Assembly: GCA_947454705.1 (NCBI GenBank)
Contig: CANGKZ010000002.1
Location: 142,882-206,881, forward strand
Length of the DNA stretch: 64,000 nt
From: Verrucomicrobiota bacterium
Lineage (GTDB): Bacteria > Verrucomicrobiota > Verrucomicrobiia > Limisphaerales > UBA9464
Reading direction: 5' to 3'
Made by a program: the position numbers and the translations under genes. The notes under the pieces are model-generated. The model did not search any database and was not told the origin of the DNA. It was given only the letters and a program-made list of their open reading frames with translations. Shown here in pieces: positions 1 to 9,321 of this stretch (its first letter is position 1; each line of letters begins with the position of its first letter).

Positions 1-280
1 TCACCACCAGCAGCCAGTGCTTCCATTCCGTGCGGTTGACTTCGTTGGTGGTGAGCCAGGTCTGGGAAGTCAGGTTGATCGCGTATCCCGTGGCGCTCTC
101 ATCGCGCAGGGAAATGGCCATTTTCCACGAATACGACGGGTCGGGCTTCTTGACGTAGCGGTCGAGGGCGGTCTCACGACGACCGGCACTGCCCGGCGAG
201 GACGTGCTCGTGCAGGCGGTCACCAGGGCGGTGACGGCCACCAAAAGGGCCGAAAGGCGCGAACGGAGTGGGAACGACAT
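1..280 (-). CDS. PhoPQ-activated pathogenicity-related (PqaA-like) lipoprotein, N-terminal part
   Basis: Partial gene running off the left edge of the window; only about 93 N-terminal residues are visible. The start is the ATG at 280. It is followed by a hydrophobic stretch and the lipobox LVTAC, so the product is probably a lipid-anchored envelope protein. After the signal come LDRYVKKPDPSYSW and a segment rich in W and T (LTSQTWLTTNEV), which match the opening of the PhoPQ-activated pathogenicity-related family, an alpha/beta-hydrolase-like group of unknown substrate. The catalytic region lies outside the window. The gene is divergent from recA, with a 181-bp gap between them. The family call rests on this short N-terminus, so it is likely but not certain. 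Confidence 0.65.
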   Translation of the reverse strand, partial: MSFPLRSRLSALLVAVTALVTACTSTSSPGSAGRRETALDRYVKKPDPSYSWKMAISLRDESATGYAINLTSQTWLTTNEVNRTEWKHWLLVV

Positions 281-399
281 GCCGAAAGTTTTCGCAGGTG
301 CCCGGACGTCGGGCCAGAGGAAATCGAGGGTCCTCGCCTTCTGTCGTTGTCCTCATGGAGTCCATTACCGAGGAATCAACTGATCCCTTCCGAGCACAA

Positions 400-427
400 T
401 TGACAGACGGCGCTTCGCTCCTAGCCT
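400..427 (+). promoter_or_regulatory. Candidate sigma-70 type promoter of recA
   Basis: A perfect -35 hexamer TTGACA at 400-405 is followed after 16 bases by TAGCCT, a weak -10 that keeps the first T, the A and the last T. Transcription would start near 434, about 28 bases before the recA ATG. An AGGA ribosome-binding site at 452-455 lies six bases before the start codon. No inverted TGTTC/GAACA-type SOS box is visible nearby. Confidence 0.4.
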
Positions 428-461
428 CGGGGTCCACTTGAACTGACCCGTAGGAATTTCC

Positions 462-1598
462 ATGGCTGCCAAATCCGCTGAACCGAAGTCCACCGCCGCT
501 GAAACCGAGGCCCAGAAGCTCTCCGCCACCCGTTCGCGGGACCTCGAAGCGGCGATTTCCACCATCACCAAATCCTTCGGCGACGGCGCGATCATGCGGC
601 TCGGTGCCGCGGGCGCGCTTCGGCAGGTCGAAGTGATCCCCACCGGGGCGCTTTCGATCGACCTCGCCCTCGGTGTGGGCGGTGTTCCGCGCGGTCGCGT
701 GATCGAGATCTACGGTCCGGAATCCTCCGGTAAAACTACGCTCATGCTCCACCTCATCGCCAACGCCCAGAAGGCCGGCGGCGTGGCGGCGTTCATTGAC
801 GCGGAGCACGCCCTGGATCCCGGCTACGCCAAGAAGCTCGGCGTGGATCTCGACAACCTGCTCGTCTCCCAGCCGGATTCCGGTGAAGAAGCCCTGACCA
901 TTTGTGAGACGCTGGCCCGGTCCAACGCGCTCGACATCATCGTGGTCGATTCCGTGGCGGCGCTCGTACCGAAGGCCGAACTCGAAGGCGAAATGGGCAT
1001 GGCCACCATGGGCATGCAGGCCCGCCTCATGTCGCAGGCGCTGCGCAAGCTCACCGCGATCCTGAACAAGGCCAAGACCACCTGCCTCTTCACCAACCAG
1101 CTGCGTGAAAAGGTCGGCGTCATGTTCGGTAACCCCGAGACGACCCCCGGCGGCAAGGCCCTGAAATTCTACGCCAGCGTGCGTCTCGACATCCGCCGCA
1201 AGGACGCCATCAAGGACGCCGCCGGCAACGTGATGGGCAACCACGTGAAGGTGAAAGTGGTGAAGAACAAGGTCGCGCCTCCGTTCGCCGAGGCCGAGTT
1301 CGACATCCTGTTCAACCACGGCATCGACAAGGAAGGCAGCGCGCTCGACGTGGCCACGACCCTCGGGGTGGTGGAGAAGAAGGGCGCCTGGTTGCAGTTC
1401 GCCGGCGAATTGATCGGCCAGGGCAAGGAAGCCTCCCGCAAGGCGCTGGTCGAGAAGCCCGAGTTGATGAAGAAGATCGTGGACGCCGTGCACGCCAAGC
1501 GCGCGATGGTCGAAGTCCCCGCCGGCGCCGAGGGCAAAGCGGACGCCAAGGCCGAGGGAAAGTCGGAGTCCAAGTCCGAAGGCAAGTCCAAGGGCTGA
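462..1598 (+). CDS. recA: Recombinase A
   Basis: ATP-dependent DNA strand-exchange protein of homologous recombination and the SOS co-protease. The product is 378 residues, slightly longer than typical RecA because of a charged N-terminal extension of about 25 residues (Lys/Ala/Glu) and a Lys/Glu/Ser-rich C-terminal tail after about residue 350. Walker A GPESSGKT is at residues 85-92, Walker [11 protein letters not shown] near 159-168, and the L2-region motif [21 protein letters not shown] is intact. The start ATG is preceded by AGGA at a good distance. The gene is transcribed alone and ends in a strong hairpin terminator. No intein or frameshift is seen. Confidence 0.98.
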   Translation: MAAKSAEPKSTAAETEAQKLSATRSRDLEAAISTITKSFGDGAIMRLGAAGALRQVEVIPTGALSIDLALGVGGVPRGRVIEIYGPESSGKTTLMLHLIANAQKAGGVAAFIDAEHALDPGYAKKLGVDLDNLLVSQPDSGEEALTICETLARSNALDIIVVDSVAALVPKAELEGEMGMATMGMQARLMSQALRKLTAILNKAKTTCLFTNQLREKVGVMFGNPETTPGGKALKFYASVRLDIRRKDAIKDAAGNVMGNHVKVKVVKNKVAPPFAEAEFDILFNHGIDKEGSALDVATTLGVVEKKGAWLQFAGELIGQGKEASRKALVEKPELMKKIVDAVHAKRAMVEVPAGAEGKADAKAEGKSESKSEGKSKG

Positions 1599-1629
1599 TC
1601 CGCGAAACTTAGAAATTTCCCCGTTTCAT

Positions 1630-1660
1630 GGGGCCTGGCGACACGCCGGGCCCCTTTTTC
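1630..1660 (+). terminator. Rho-independent terminator of recA
   Basis: An 11-bp stem GGGGCCTGGCG/CGCCGGGCCCC (1630-1640 with 1644-1654, one G-U pair) has a three-base loop and is followed by TTTTTCGTTTTT. It lies 31 bases after the recA stop. Confidence 0.9.
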
Positions 1661-1710
1661 GTTTTTACCTAACTCCGGCAGCCAAAGGTGGGTTCAACCT
1701 GGAAACGGCA

Positions 1711-1742
1711 GTTGAAGGGTTGAAAAGTTAAAGCGTTGAAGG
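1711..1742 (+). repeat. Solo array of 8-bp GTTGAARR-type repeat
   Basis: Four consecutive degenerate octamers (GTTGAAGG, GTTGAAAA, GTTAAAGC, GTTGAAGG) followed by GG. The same array type occurs at 29191-29222, 29762-29793 and 57538-57569. It lies in the 504-bp gap between recA and the adenine deaminase gene, which otherwise holds only other repeats and no credible gene. Confidence 0.75.
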
Positions 1743-1776
1743 GGATTCCTACACTGCCGCGAGCGTTTTCTCATTC

Positions 1777-1899
1777 GTTTGGAGTCCCGTCTTCAGACGG
1801 TTCGGGGAAGCGTGTCTCGAACCATGCAGGCGGTTGATTTCCAACCTTTCGGTGGCGCCGAATCCAACAGCAGAGCCGCGTAAACGCGGTACTCCAAAC
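1777..1899. repeat. REP-like doublet (two inverted hairpin repeats)
   Basis: The left end reads GTTTGGAGTCCCG running into the hairpin CCGTCT-TC-AGACGG. The right end is the inverted counterpart: the hairpin CCGCGT-AA-ACGCGG followed by the complement of GTTTGGAGTACCG. Two similar REP units therefore face each other around about 75 bp of spacer, as in REPIN/BIME elements. The spacer has no gene. A related but distinct doublet is at 9122-9321. Confidence 0.7.
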
Positions 1900-1992
1900 C
1901 TGTGAGGAACCCCGCCGCCTAATTGCGGCGTTGCGAGAGAAAATAACCGCTGGGCAAAGGCCGTCGACACTCACTCCGCGAAACCGATGGAT

Positions 1993-2082
1993 TCATGGAT
2001 CACCCAGAAGGTGAAACCGTTCGAGCGGACTCGAACCATCCTGCACCCTCTCTATCTGTGTGAATCTGTGTCTATTTGTGGT
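1993..2082. repeat. Partial copy of the 144-bp inverted-decamer element
   Basis: From 1993 (TCATGGATCAcCCAGAAGGT) to 2082 (ATCTGTGTGAATCTGTGTCT then ATTTGTGGTTT) the sequence can be aligned by eye with 55426-55516, including the terminal 10-bp-periodic array CTATCTGTGT/GAATCTGTGT. The opposite inverted end present at 55373-55404 is not recognisable here, so this is a half element. It ends about 20 bp before the stop codon of the adenine deaminase gene. Confidence 0.65.
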
Positions 2083-2102
2083 TTGAACTGCAGTTCTTCC
2101 GT

Positions 2103-3908
2103 TCAACTTTCGAACAGCGGGACGATGGTCATCTCGGGAACGAGGACGAGTCCCTTGTCGGTGAGGCGGATTTCCGGGATCACCGAGAGCGGAAGCAGGT
2201 TGAATCCCATGTACGGAAGGATGCACCCGGCTTCGGTCCACGCCTGTTTCAGGGCTTCGGATTCCCGGGCCACCACTCCGGCGCGTTGATCCGAGAGCAG
2301 GCCCGCAATCGGCAGCGACACGTGGGAAACCACCTTGCCGTCGCGCACCACACAGACGCCTCCCTGCGACGCTTTCAACGTCGCCAGCGCGAGCTTCATG
2401 TCCGCTTCGTTGGTGCCGGCCATGACGAGGTTGTGGGCGTCGTGTCCGATCGAACTCGCGACGGCGCCCGATTTCAAACCGAAGTCCTTCAGCAACCCGT
2501 AGCCCACGCCGCCCGTTTTTCCGTGGCGTTCGATCACCGTGAGGAAGCACAGATCGCCATGCGCACGCAGCGTTTCCTCCCACGTGGCCGAGGGCTGGAA
2601 GGCGAGCTTGTCGTGAAAGGTGAGGATTCCAGGCAGGGCCACGCGAAGCACGTGCGCGGTGCACGGGGCCTTGGGCAGCGGGGGAATGACGGCGACGTCG
2701 TCCGCGATATGCACGGTCTTGTACGCCGCGTCGGGATACCGGTAGGGCTTGCTGAGTGCGGCCTCGAGGCGCGGCGTGATGCGGCGGTCGTGCACCACCA
2801 ATTCGCCCCCGTACCAGGTGGAGCGGGGTTCGAGGGAATCGTTGAGCAGCACGATGTCGGCCCGACGCGAGTGGCCGAGTCCGCCGAATTCGCCGTCCAT
2901 GCCGTAGCGGGTCGCGGGATGGAGCGAGCCCATGCTCCAGGCGGTGGTGGGCTTCATGCCGTGCTTCACGGCTTCGCGCACCACCCAGTCCTGTCCGAAG
3001 AGAAACAGATCGTCGGCATCCCGGTCGTCGGTGCACACACAAACCCGCTTCGGATCGGCACCGAGTTCGGTCACCGCCTTGATGGCCAATGGCAGGGAAT
3101 GCCAGGGGGTTTTGGGATTGCCGCCGCGGAGGAAAATCCAGAGACCGGCTTCGAGGAAATCGTTGGCGATTTCGCGGTCGATCGATTCGTGGGTGTCGGT
3201 GATGCCGCTGGCCGCGCCGGCGGCGACGAATTCACGTCCGTAAATGTGCCCGCAAACCGGGCGCCCGCGCTTCAAGGCTTCCGCGAGAACTCCGTGGCTG
3301 CGAGGATCGCCGTAGGCCACAGGAACAAAGTCCATCTTCTCGCCCAGCGCCACGGCTTCGGGCCATTTGTCGAAGACGGCCGCGACCTTCTCCGGCGTGA
3401 AGTCGCCCCCGGCGGTTTCGAGAGAGGCGTTGGTGGCCGGGATGGTGCTCGGCAGGGTGAGGAAAATGTTCAGCGGGGCCTGACGCGCGTCTTCGAGCAT
3501 CCATTCCACACCCGCGACGTCGCACACGTTTCCGATTTCGTGGCTGTCGCAGAAGATCGACGTGGTGCCGTTGAGCAGGGCCGCTTCGGCGTAGGCGCAG
3601 GCGGTCATCATTGAGGACTCGATGTGGATGTGCGGATCCACGAGTCCGGGAGCGAGGATGCCTCCGGCGCAATCAAACGTCGGGGCGGAATGGCCGAGGC
3701 GCTTCGACTCACCGGCGGGTTTCACTGCGGCGATGCGGCCGCAGGCGATCCAGAGTTCACGGTCGCTGTGAATGCGGTCGGTGTAGGTGGAGAGGATCCG
3801 CGCCCCGGTGAGGACCTGATCCGGCGCGGTGTGACCCATCGCGACCGAGGCCAGTTTCCGGGTGACGGTGTAAAGCGGGGGAACGGTGAACCGGGTGAGG
3901 GAGGACAT
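2103..3908 (-). CDS. ade: Adenine deaminase
   Basis: Amidohydrolase-superfamily enzyme that deaminates adenine to hypoxanthine in purine salvage. The 601-residue product has the metal-binding motif DPHIHIES at about residues 91-98, preceded by GGILAPGLV and followed by the adenine-deaminase-specific SSMM. Further conserved stretches are [20 protein letters not shown] and, in the C-terminal domain, [16 protein letters not shown]. The ATG at 3908 is chosen because the upstream in-frame extension is basic, low in complexity and crosses the promoter region. The stop codon is about 20 bp from a repeat element. The gene diverges from an M16 peptidase gene across 145 bp that should hold both promoters; no clear boxes are seen there. 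Confidence 0.93.
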   Translation of the reverse strand: MSSLTRFTVPPLYTVTRKLASVAMGHTAPDQVLTGARILSTYTDRIHSDRELWIACGRIAAVKPAGESKRLGHSAPTFDCAGGILAPGLVDPHIHIESSMMTACAYAEAALLNGTTSIFCDSHEIGNVCDVAGVEWMLEDARQAPLNIFLTLPSTIPATNASLETAGGDFTPEKVAAVFDKWPEAVALGEKMDFVPVAYGDPRSHGVLAEALKRGRPVCGHIYGREFVAAGAASGITDTHESIDREIANDFLEAGLWIFLRGGNPKTPWHSLPLAIKAVTELGADPKRVCVCTDDRDADDLFLFGQDWVVREAVKHGMKPTTAWSMGSLHPATRYGMDGEFGGLGHSRRADIVLLNDSLEPRSTWYGGELVVHDRRITPRLEAALSKPYRYPDAAYKTVHIADDVAVIPPLPKAPCTAHVLRVALPGILTFHDKLAFQPSATWEETLRAHGDLCFLTVIERHGKTGGVGYGLLKDFGLKSGAVASSIGHDAHNLVMAGTNEADMKLALATLKASQGGVCVVRDGKVVSHVSLPIAGLLSDQRAGVVARESEALKQAWTEAGCILPYMGFNLLPLSVIPEIRLTDKGLVLVPEMTIVPLFES

Positions 3909-4053
3909 GGCAGGACGATGTTGTGACCTTCGCGAAGAGTGGTCCTGATCCGGACCGGGTGCAACGTCGCGGACGGATCGGAACCAATTCTGGAGTTTCT
4001 TCCGTCTCCCGGTTGACCCCGCCGCCTTCCGCTGCTTTTGTGGCGGCAAGATC

Positions 4054-5796
4054 ATGAAACGCTTTCTGCCCGCCCTGGTGGCCGGCTTTCTCGCGGTGTT
4101 CCCGGTCCGCGCCCTCGGTCAGGGCATCCCCGTCGTTGAGCGCACCCTGCCCAACGGGTTCAAACTCCTCATGGTCGAACGCCACGAGGAGCCCCGTATT
4201 TCCGGCGGATGGGTGGCCCACGTGGGCAGCGCAAACGAACGCCCCGGCATCACCGGGATCGCGCATCTCTTCGAACACATGATGTTCAAGGGCACGCCCA
4301 CGATTGGTACAAAAAACGCCAAGCGTGATCTGGAGATCCTCGCCGCCCAGGAAAAACTCCGCGACGAGATGCGCGCCGAAGAGGCCAAGATGCGCGATGC
4401 GTGGCGTCGTGGCACGCTGCTCGATCTCACCAATCCCGAGTTCAAGACCCCGCGATGGAAGGAGCTGAACGCCGAGTTCAAGAAGCTCATCGATGCCGAA
4501 CGCGACGTGCTGGTGAAGAATGAATTCGACCGCATCTACACCACCGCCGGCGCGTCCGGGATGAACGCCTTCACCACGGAGGACCTCACCGGATATTTCA
4601 TCAGCGTTCCCGCCAACAAGCTGGAGCTCTGGGCCTGGATGGAGAGCGAGCGATTGTTGCGGCCGGTGTTCCGTGAGTTCTATGCCGAGCGCGATGTGGT
4701 GTTCGAGGAACGTCGCATGCGCACCGAATCCACGCCGCTCGGGAAATTCGCCGAGGAGTTCAATTCCCTGTTCTGGCAGGCGCATCCGTACCACTGGCCG
4801 GTGATTGGCTGGCCGAGCGACATTCCCTCGATCTCGAAAAAGCAGGCCGACGAATTCTACGCCCTCTATTACCAACCGCAGAACATCACGCTGGTGCTCG
4901 TGGGTGACTTCAAGCCCGACGAAGCCGAGGCGATGGTGAACCGCTACTTCGGCCGCATTCCGCGCGGGAACCAGCCGCCGCCCGATGTGGTCACCCTCGA
5001 GCCCGCGCAGCTCGCCGAAAAGCGAATGTACGCCGAGGCCGAGACCAATCCCGAAGTGGACATGCAGTGGCATACGGTCGGGTTCGGACATCGCGACAGC
5101 TATGCGCTCGATGTCGTCCAGCAGTTGCTCTCCACCCGCACGGGCCGGTTGTACAAGGGCCTGGTGCTGGGACGCGAAGTGGCCACCGACGTCAACGCCC
5201 TGCAGGACTCCAAGAAATGGGCCGGCTCGTTCAGCATCGGGGCCGAGGCGCGCGATGGGAAAACCCTCGCCGAGGTCGAGGCGGCGATTGATGCCGAGAT
5301 TGAACGTCTGAAGACCGAGATCGTTCCCGCCGAGGAATTGCAGAAGGTGAAGAACCAGTTCGCGGCTTCGGAGTATCGGAAATTGTCGGCCAATATGCCG
5401 ATCTTCATGCAGGTGTTGTACAACGAAGGCCTGGGCGACTGGCGCGAGGTGAACGAGGCTGGAAAGAAAATCCAGGCGGTCACGGCGGCGGATTTGCAGC
5501 AGGTGGTGCAGAAGTATTTCACCAAGGAAAACCGCGCGGTCGCGCACTACACCCGCAAGGCGGGCGCGGGGGTGGCCGAGGAGGATCCGGACCTCGTGGG
5601 ACTCTCCGCGGAGCAGAAGCCGGTGGTTCGGCGGATCATGGATTCCCTCAAGTCGGAGTCCGAAGTGGCCAAGCTCAAGGAAGCGGCCACCCGCATGGAG
5701 GCGCAGGCCGCAGGCGCGGATCCGAAACGCCAACAGCTCCAGAAAATCATCCTGAAGAAAGTCCGTCAGCGCATCGCCGAGCTCGAATCGAAGTGA
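4054..5796 (+). CDS. M16 family zinc peptidase, catalytic subunit, secreted
   Basis: Pitrilysin-type (insulinase family) metallopeptidase of 580 residues, exported by a signal peptide (MKRF followed by a hydrophobic stretch ending near ALG, residue 22). The inverted zinc motif HLFEH is at 71-75 (H71, E74, H75). A charged helical insertion of about 75 residues, rich in Glu, Lys and Arg, separates it from the region of the distal zinc-ligand Glu ([10 protein letters not shown]). The C-terminal half holds the second M16 domain. The next gene is a second M16 protein that lacks the zinc motif and starts 26 bp downstream, so the two probably form a heterodimer as in other bacterial two-subunit M16 peptidases. 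The substrate is unknown. Confidence 0.9.
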   Translation: MKRFLPALVAGFLAVFPVRALGQGIPVVERTLPNGFKLLMVERHEEPRISGGWVAHVGSANERPGITGIAHLFEHMMFKGTPTIGTKNAKRDLEILAAQEKLRDEMRAEEAKMRDAWRRGTLLDLTNPEFKTPRWKELNAEFKKLIDAERDVLVKNEFDRIYTTAGASGMNAFTTEDLTGYFISVPANKLELWAWMESERLLRPVFREFYAERDVVFEERRMRTESTPLGKFAEEFNSLFWQAHPYHWPVIGWPSDIPSISKKQADEFYALYYQPQNITLVLVGDFKPDEAEAMVNRYFGRIPRGNQPPPDVVTLEPAQLAEKRMYAEAETNPEVDMQWHTVGFGHRDSYALDVVQQLLSTRTGRLYKGLVLGREVATDVNALQDSKKWAGSFSIGAEARDGKTLAEVEAAIDAEIERLKTEIVPAEELQKVKNQFAASEYRKLSANMPIFMQVLYNEGLGDWREVNEAGKKIQAVTAADLQQVVQKYFTKENRAVAHYTRKAGAGVAEEDPDLVGLSAEQKPVVRRIMDSLKSESEVAKLKEAATRMEAQAAGADPKRQQLQKIILKKVRQRIAELESK

Positions 5797-5822
5797 GCCC
5801 CACACCGCCTGCTCCAATCGCC

Positions 5823-7349
5823 ATGATTTCACGTCGCATGAACGCTCGAGTGCTTCCCCTGATTGCCGCCCTTTGTTTCACCGGCGGATTCTCCCACGCG
5901 GCCGATATTCCGGACCGACCCGAGAAGCTCACCTTCCCGCCGCTCACCTTCGAACCGCCCAAGGCCGATCCGTTTCGCGTGCAGTTGAAGTCGGGTCCGG
6001 TCGCGTACGTGGTGCCCGATCGAACCCTGCCGCTGGTCAACATCAGCATTTTGGTTCGCGTTGGCGGGTACCTCGATCCGCAGGGACACGAAGGCCTCGC
6101 CGAATTCACCGGAAGCCTCCTCACCCGCGGCGGCACCAAGTCCCGCACCGCCGAGGAGCTGGATGAACGCCTCGCCTTTCTCGCCGCGGGCTTGAGCTCG
6201 GGCGTGGGGGATGATTCGGGAACCATCAACCTGAACCTGCTTTCCAAGGATTTGCCCGAGGGGTTTTCGATCCTGCGCGAGGTGCTCACCACGCCGCGAT
6301 TCCAGAAGAGCAAGCTGGATCTGCATCGCCAGCAAACGCTGCAGGCCATGAAGCAGCGGAACGATGAATCCACCTCCATCGAAGCACGGGAGAAGGAGCG
6401 TCTGGCCTACGGGGAAAAATTCTGGTCCTGCCGCGATCTGACCAAGGCGTCGGTGGATTCCATCACCGAGGCGGAACTTCACGCCTTTCACGAAAAGTGG
6501 TTTCACCCGGGAAATTTCGTGGTCGCCGTCAGCGGTGATTTCGATCGCGCGGCGATGATCGAGAAGCTGGAGACGCTGTTCGCCGACTGGCCGTTCAAGG
6601 GAGAGAAGCCTCCGGCGATTCCCACCGATATCTCCATGGCCAAGCCCGGAGTGTACGTGGTGGACAAGGATGTGAACCAGGGCCGGGTTTCAGTTATGCT
6701 GCCGGGCGTGCATCGGGATGATCCGGACATGCCGGCGGTGATGGTGATGAACGACATTCTCGGCGGCGGCGGGTTCACATCGCGCATCATGAACCGCGTT
6801 CGATCCGACGAAGGCCTGGCCTACGGGGCTGGCAGCGCGTTCCCCGGCGGTGTGTATTACCCGCTGGCGTTCCAGGCGGGGTTCGCCTCGAAGTCGCGCA
6901 CCGTGGCGTACGCGACGAGCATCGTGCTTGAGGAGATGAAGCGCATTCGCACCCAACTGGTGAGCGACGAAGAGCTCAATACGGCCAAGCGCAGTTTCAT
7001 TGATACCTTCCCCGAGAATTTCAACACCAAGGGCAAGGTCGCGGGGTTGTTCGCCCGGGAGGAATTCACCGGCCGGTACGCGAAGAACCCGGAGCACTTC
7101 GCCAAGTGGCGGGGCCGGATCGAATCCGTGAGCAAGGAAGACGTGCAGCGCGTGGCGCAGAAGCATCTGCAACCGGAGAATGCCGTCATCCTCGTGGTGG
7201 GACAAAAGGAGGAGATTCTGAAGGGGCATCCGGACCACCCGGAAAAACTCCCGGGACTCAGCACCGGTCCGCTCACCGAGCTGCCGCTCCGCGATCCGCT
7301 CACGCTCGAGCCTTTGCCCAAGGAGAAGGCGGAGAAAAAGACCGACTGA
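5823..7349 (+). CDS. M16 family peptidase-like protein without zinc motif (partner subunit)
   Basis: About 508 residues with a signal peptide (hydrophobic core [12 protein letters not shown], likely cleavage after SHA). The N-terminal M16 fold is recognisable, but the HxxEH position reads HEGLAEFTG, so the zinc site is lost. The second half keeps the M16 hallmarks [22 protein letters not shown], the substrate-binding region usually supplied by the non-catalytic partner. It follows the catalytic M16 gene directly. In-frame starts are GTG 5793 (overlapping the upstream stop), ATG 5823 and ATG 5838; 5823 or 5838 fits the signal peptide best and neither has a clear Shine-Dalgarno. The role is inferred from domain complementarity. 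Confidence 0.88.
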   Translation: MISRRMNARVLPLIAALCFTGGFSHAADIPDRPEKLTFPPLTFEPPKADPFRVQLKSGPVAYVVPDRTLPLVNISILVRVGGYLDPQGHEGLAEFTGSLLTRGGTKSRTAEELDERLAFLAAGLSSGVGDDSGTINLNLLSKDLPEGFSILREVLTTPRFQKSKLDLHRQQTLQAMKQRNDESTSIEAREKERLAYGEKFWSCRDLTKASVDSITEAELHAFHEKWFHPGNFVVAVSGDFDRAAMIEKLETLFADWPFKGEKPPAIPTDISMAKPGVYVVDKDVNQGRVSVMLPGVHRDDPDMPAVMVMNDILGGGGFTSRIMNRVRSDEGLAYGAGSAFPGGVYYPLAFQAGFASKSRTVAYATSIVLEEMKRIRTQLVSDEELNTAKRSFIDTFPENFNTKGKVAGLFAREEFTGRYAKNPEHFAKWRGRIESVSKEDVQRVAQKHLQPENAVILVVGQKEEILKGHPDHPEKLPGLSTGPLTELPLRDPLTLEPLPKEKAEKKTD

Positions 7350-7440
7350 TCCACAGCGGACCAGATTTGGTACAGGCGGATCTTGGATCCTCAGGGTTGG
7401 GAAGGAAGCACGCACGCTCCCAATTTCGCAGCCCCCGTTT

Positions 7441-8283
7441 TCAACGCCCCGGCTTGGGCGTGTGGGTTTGAATGAACTTCAGGAGCAGCGGAAAGGCCGG
7501 TTCGGGCATCTGGCCGTGGCTGAAGCCGCCGAGCTCGTGCAGGTGGGTGTCGGGGTGTCCAACCAGCTGCATCATCCGCCAGAAATAGGCGTTTTCCTCG
7601 TAGCGCCCGAGCAGCTCGAGTTCGCGATCGCCGGTGATCAACAACAGCGGCGGCGCATCCTTTCGCACGTGATGAACCGGGGCCATGTCGTCGATCACCG
7701 GGGTGGTGTCGGCAATGCCCCGTTCTGCGCGGATGGTGAAGTGGGTGATGGCCTGCGGACTGAACGGGACCAAACCTGCGAGCTGGTTCGGATCCAGCCC
7801 GTGCGGCGCGAGCCAGCGCTTGTCGAGTCCAACCATCGCCGCCAGATACCCGCCGGCGGAGTGTCCGCTGAGAAACACCAGCTTCGAGGATCCGCCGTAT
7901 TTCGGGAGATTGGCGTAGGTCCAGGCGACCGCTGCCGCGGCGTCCTCCAGGTACGCGGGAGCCTTGGCCTGCGGACTCAACCGATAGCTCGGGGCGACCA
8001 CGATGAGCCCGCGGTTCTGCAGCTGACGCGGGATCTCGCGGTTTCCTCCGGTGAGTCCGCCGCCGTGCCACCAGAGCACGATGACCGCATTGCTGGCCCC
8101 GACCGGATAGTGAACATCGAGTCGGCAACGCTCGCGCATCGCGTCGGTGAGATCGCCCGTCCGATAAAGCAGGTTGGTTTCGGTGCGGTGTTCGGCCGCT
8201 CCCAGGCGAGAGGAAAGCGGGGCGAGCAAAAGGGTGAAGGTAAGCGCCCAGATGAATCGAATCGTACGGCCGGTGCGATGCAT
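7441..8283 (-). CDS. Secreted alpha/beta hydrolase (esterase/lipase-like)
   Basis: A 280-residue product with an N-terminal signal peptide (hydrophobic residues 10-30, IRFIWALTFTLLLAPLSS). The oxyanion-hole motif HGGG is at 73-76 and the nucleophile elbow GHSAGG at 140-145 (Ser142), the arrangement of the hormone-sensitive-lipase and BD-FAE-like carboxylesterases. The likely acid is in LLLITGDREL and the histidine in GGFSHGQ near the C-terminus. The ATG at 8283 was chosen over longer in-frame extensions because it starts the signal sequence. The gene converges on the M16 pair and diverges from a deaminase gene across 198 bp. The substrate cannot be told. Confidence 0.88.
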   Translation of the reverse strand: MHRTGRTIRFIWALTFTLLLAPLSSRLGAAEHRTETNLLYRTGDLTDAMRERCRLDVHYPVGASNAVIVLWWHGGGLTGGNREIPRQLQNRGLIVVAPSYRLSPQAKAPAYLEDAAAAVAWTYANLPKYGGSSKLVFLSGHSAGGYLAAMVGLDKRWLAPHGLDPNQLAGLVPFSPQAITHFTIRAERGIADTTPVIDDMAPVHHVRKDAPPLLLITGDRELELLGRYEENAYFWRMMQLVGHPDTHLHELGGFSHGQMPEPAFPLLLKFIQTHTPKPGR

Positions 8284-8481
8284 GCCGGCATCCTCCCCGA
8301 AGGTGGATCTGGCGCGCCACTGATTGTTTTCTTCGGCAGTCGGACGCGTTTTCGCTTGGCCTCGATGCGTTGGCCGACGTTTTCTTTTCTCCAGATGCCG
8401 CGTGGTGGCGGCGTCCTGGACGACCCATCCAGACCAAACCACCCAACCCAACTCAACCGTGCCGCGGTGTCGTGTTTTGCC

Positions 8482-9075
8482 ATGACCTCCCTCCCTGTCC
8501 GTGCCCTGATCGCCCTGACGTTCAGCCAACTCCTCGCCGCTGCCCCCGCGGCATTGCCCGACGATCCCGCGTGCACCGCGGAGGATCGGCGGTTCATGAA
8601 GCGGGCGTATGAACTGGCCCGCGAAGGCGTGGCCTCAGGCAACGCCCCGTTTGGCGCGCTGCTGGTGAAGGACGGCAAGGTTCTGGCCGAGTACCACAAT
8701 CGGGTCAGTACGATGACAAACGTAATCCAGCACGCGGAAACCGGCCTTCTGGCGAAGTTCAGTCCGGTGATTGACCGGGCGACCTTTGCGGCTTCGACGC
8801 TCTACGCCAGCAGTGAGCCGTGCACGATGTGCTGCGGGACGATCCGGTTCGCCGGCATTGGACGCGTGGTGTACGGGGTGACCGAGACGCAGTTCGTGCA
8901 GATGATCACGGGCTCGGTGGAGCCGAATCCGCTGGCGAGCAAGGAGGTCTTTGCCCGTACGGCCCCGAAGGTGAAGGTGCTCGGGCCGCTGATGGAATCG
9001 GAGGGCCTGGTGGATCATGCGAAGTACTGGCCATCGCACTCAAATCCGACCCGCAAGCTTCAGGGGAAGGAGTGA
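8482..9075 (+). CDS. Nucleoside/nucleobase deaminase (CMP/dCMP deaminase superfamily) with N-terminal signal sequence
   Basis: Zinc-dependent deaminase of 197 residues. The catalytic HAE is at 84-86 and PCTMC at 113-117 (C114, C117), the signature of the cytidine/guanine/tRNA-adenosine deaminase fold. The order NAPFGALLVKDGKVL...HAE...SSEPCTMC...RVVYG is closest to guanine deaminase and TadA-like members. Residues 1-22 are hydrophobic and end in AAAPAA, which looks like an export signal and is unusual for this cytosolic family. The start is ATG 8482. The substrate (guanine, cytosine or another base) is not determinable. A REP doublet begins 46 bp after the stop codon. Confidence 0.87.
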   Translation: MTSLPVRALIALTFSQLLAAAPAALPDDPACTAEDRRFMKRAYELAREGVASGNAPFGALLVKDGKVLAEYHNRVSTMTNVIQHAETGLLAKFSPVIDRATFAASTLYASSEPCTMCCGTIRFAGIGRVVYGVTETQFVQMITGSVEPNPLASKEVFARTAPKVKVLGPLMESEGLVDHAKYWPSHSNPTRKLQGKE

Positions 9076-9121
9076 AGGCTGAAGCTCGTTGGCTTCGACA
9101 CACCGAACCCAGTCGCCAGTC

Positions 9122-9321
9122 GTTTTGGAGTGCGGCGGGAAGCGTAGCGCCACGCCGCTTTGGTCAACGCCGAGCAGGGAACGAAGCGACGGGACCGCAG
9201 AAGCGCTGAGACGCGGAAACGTCTCGTTCTTGGTCCTTGGTGCGATGGGATCGGTCGGTGTTTTCTTTGCACCGGTTTCGAAAGCGGTGTCGACGCTCCG
9301 CTCTGCCACCGCACTCCAAAG
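9122..9321. repeat. REP-like doublet (REPIN-type), 200 bp
   Basis: The left unit is GTTTTGGAGTGCGGCGGG with a GCGGCG/CGCCGC hairpin. The right unit, on the other strand, is CTTTGGAGTGCGGTGGC with a GCGGTG/CACCGC hairpin. The two head regions are near-identical and inverted, separated by about 120 bp. Read forwards in one frame the left unit encodes ECGGKRSATPLW, a peptide I recall in many mis-started verrucomicrobial proteins. The long open frame through this element into uvrC is fortuitous. Confidence 0.8.

Noticed and set aside
174-1493. Long open frame of 439 codons on the minus strand opposite recA
   Set aside because: It is the antisense of the RecA frame; high-GC codon bias opens such frames. 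It has no recognisable motifs, although its 3' end overlaps the start of the real PqaA-like gene in a different frame.
2028-2038. GGACTCGAACC resembling the complement of a tRNA T-arm
   Set aside because: No acceptor stem, anticodon arm or D-arm can be drawn around it; it falls in the repeat element half copy.
2076-3614. Long plus-strand frame opposite the adenine deaminase gene
   Set aside because: Composition typical of antisense frames (rich in Arg, Gly, His), no domain, and the opposite strand has a clear deaminase.
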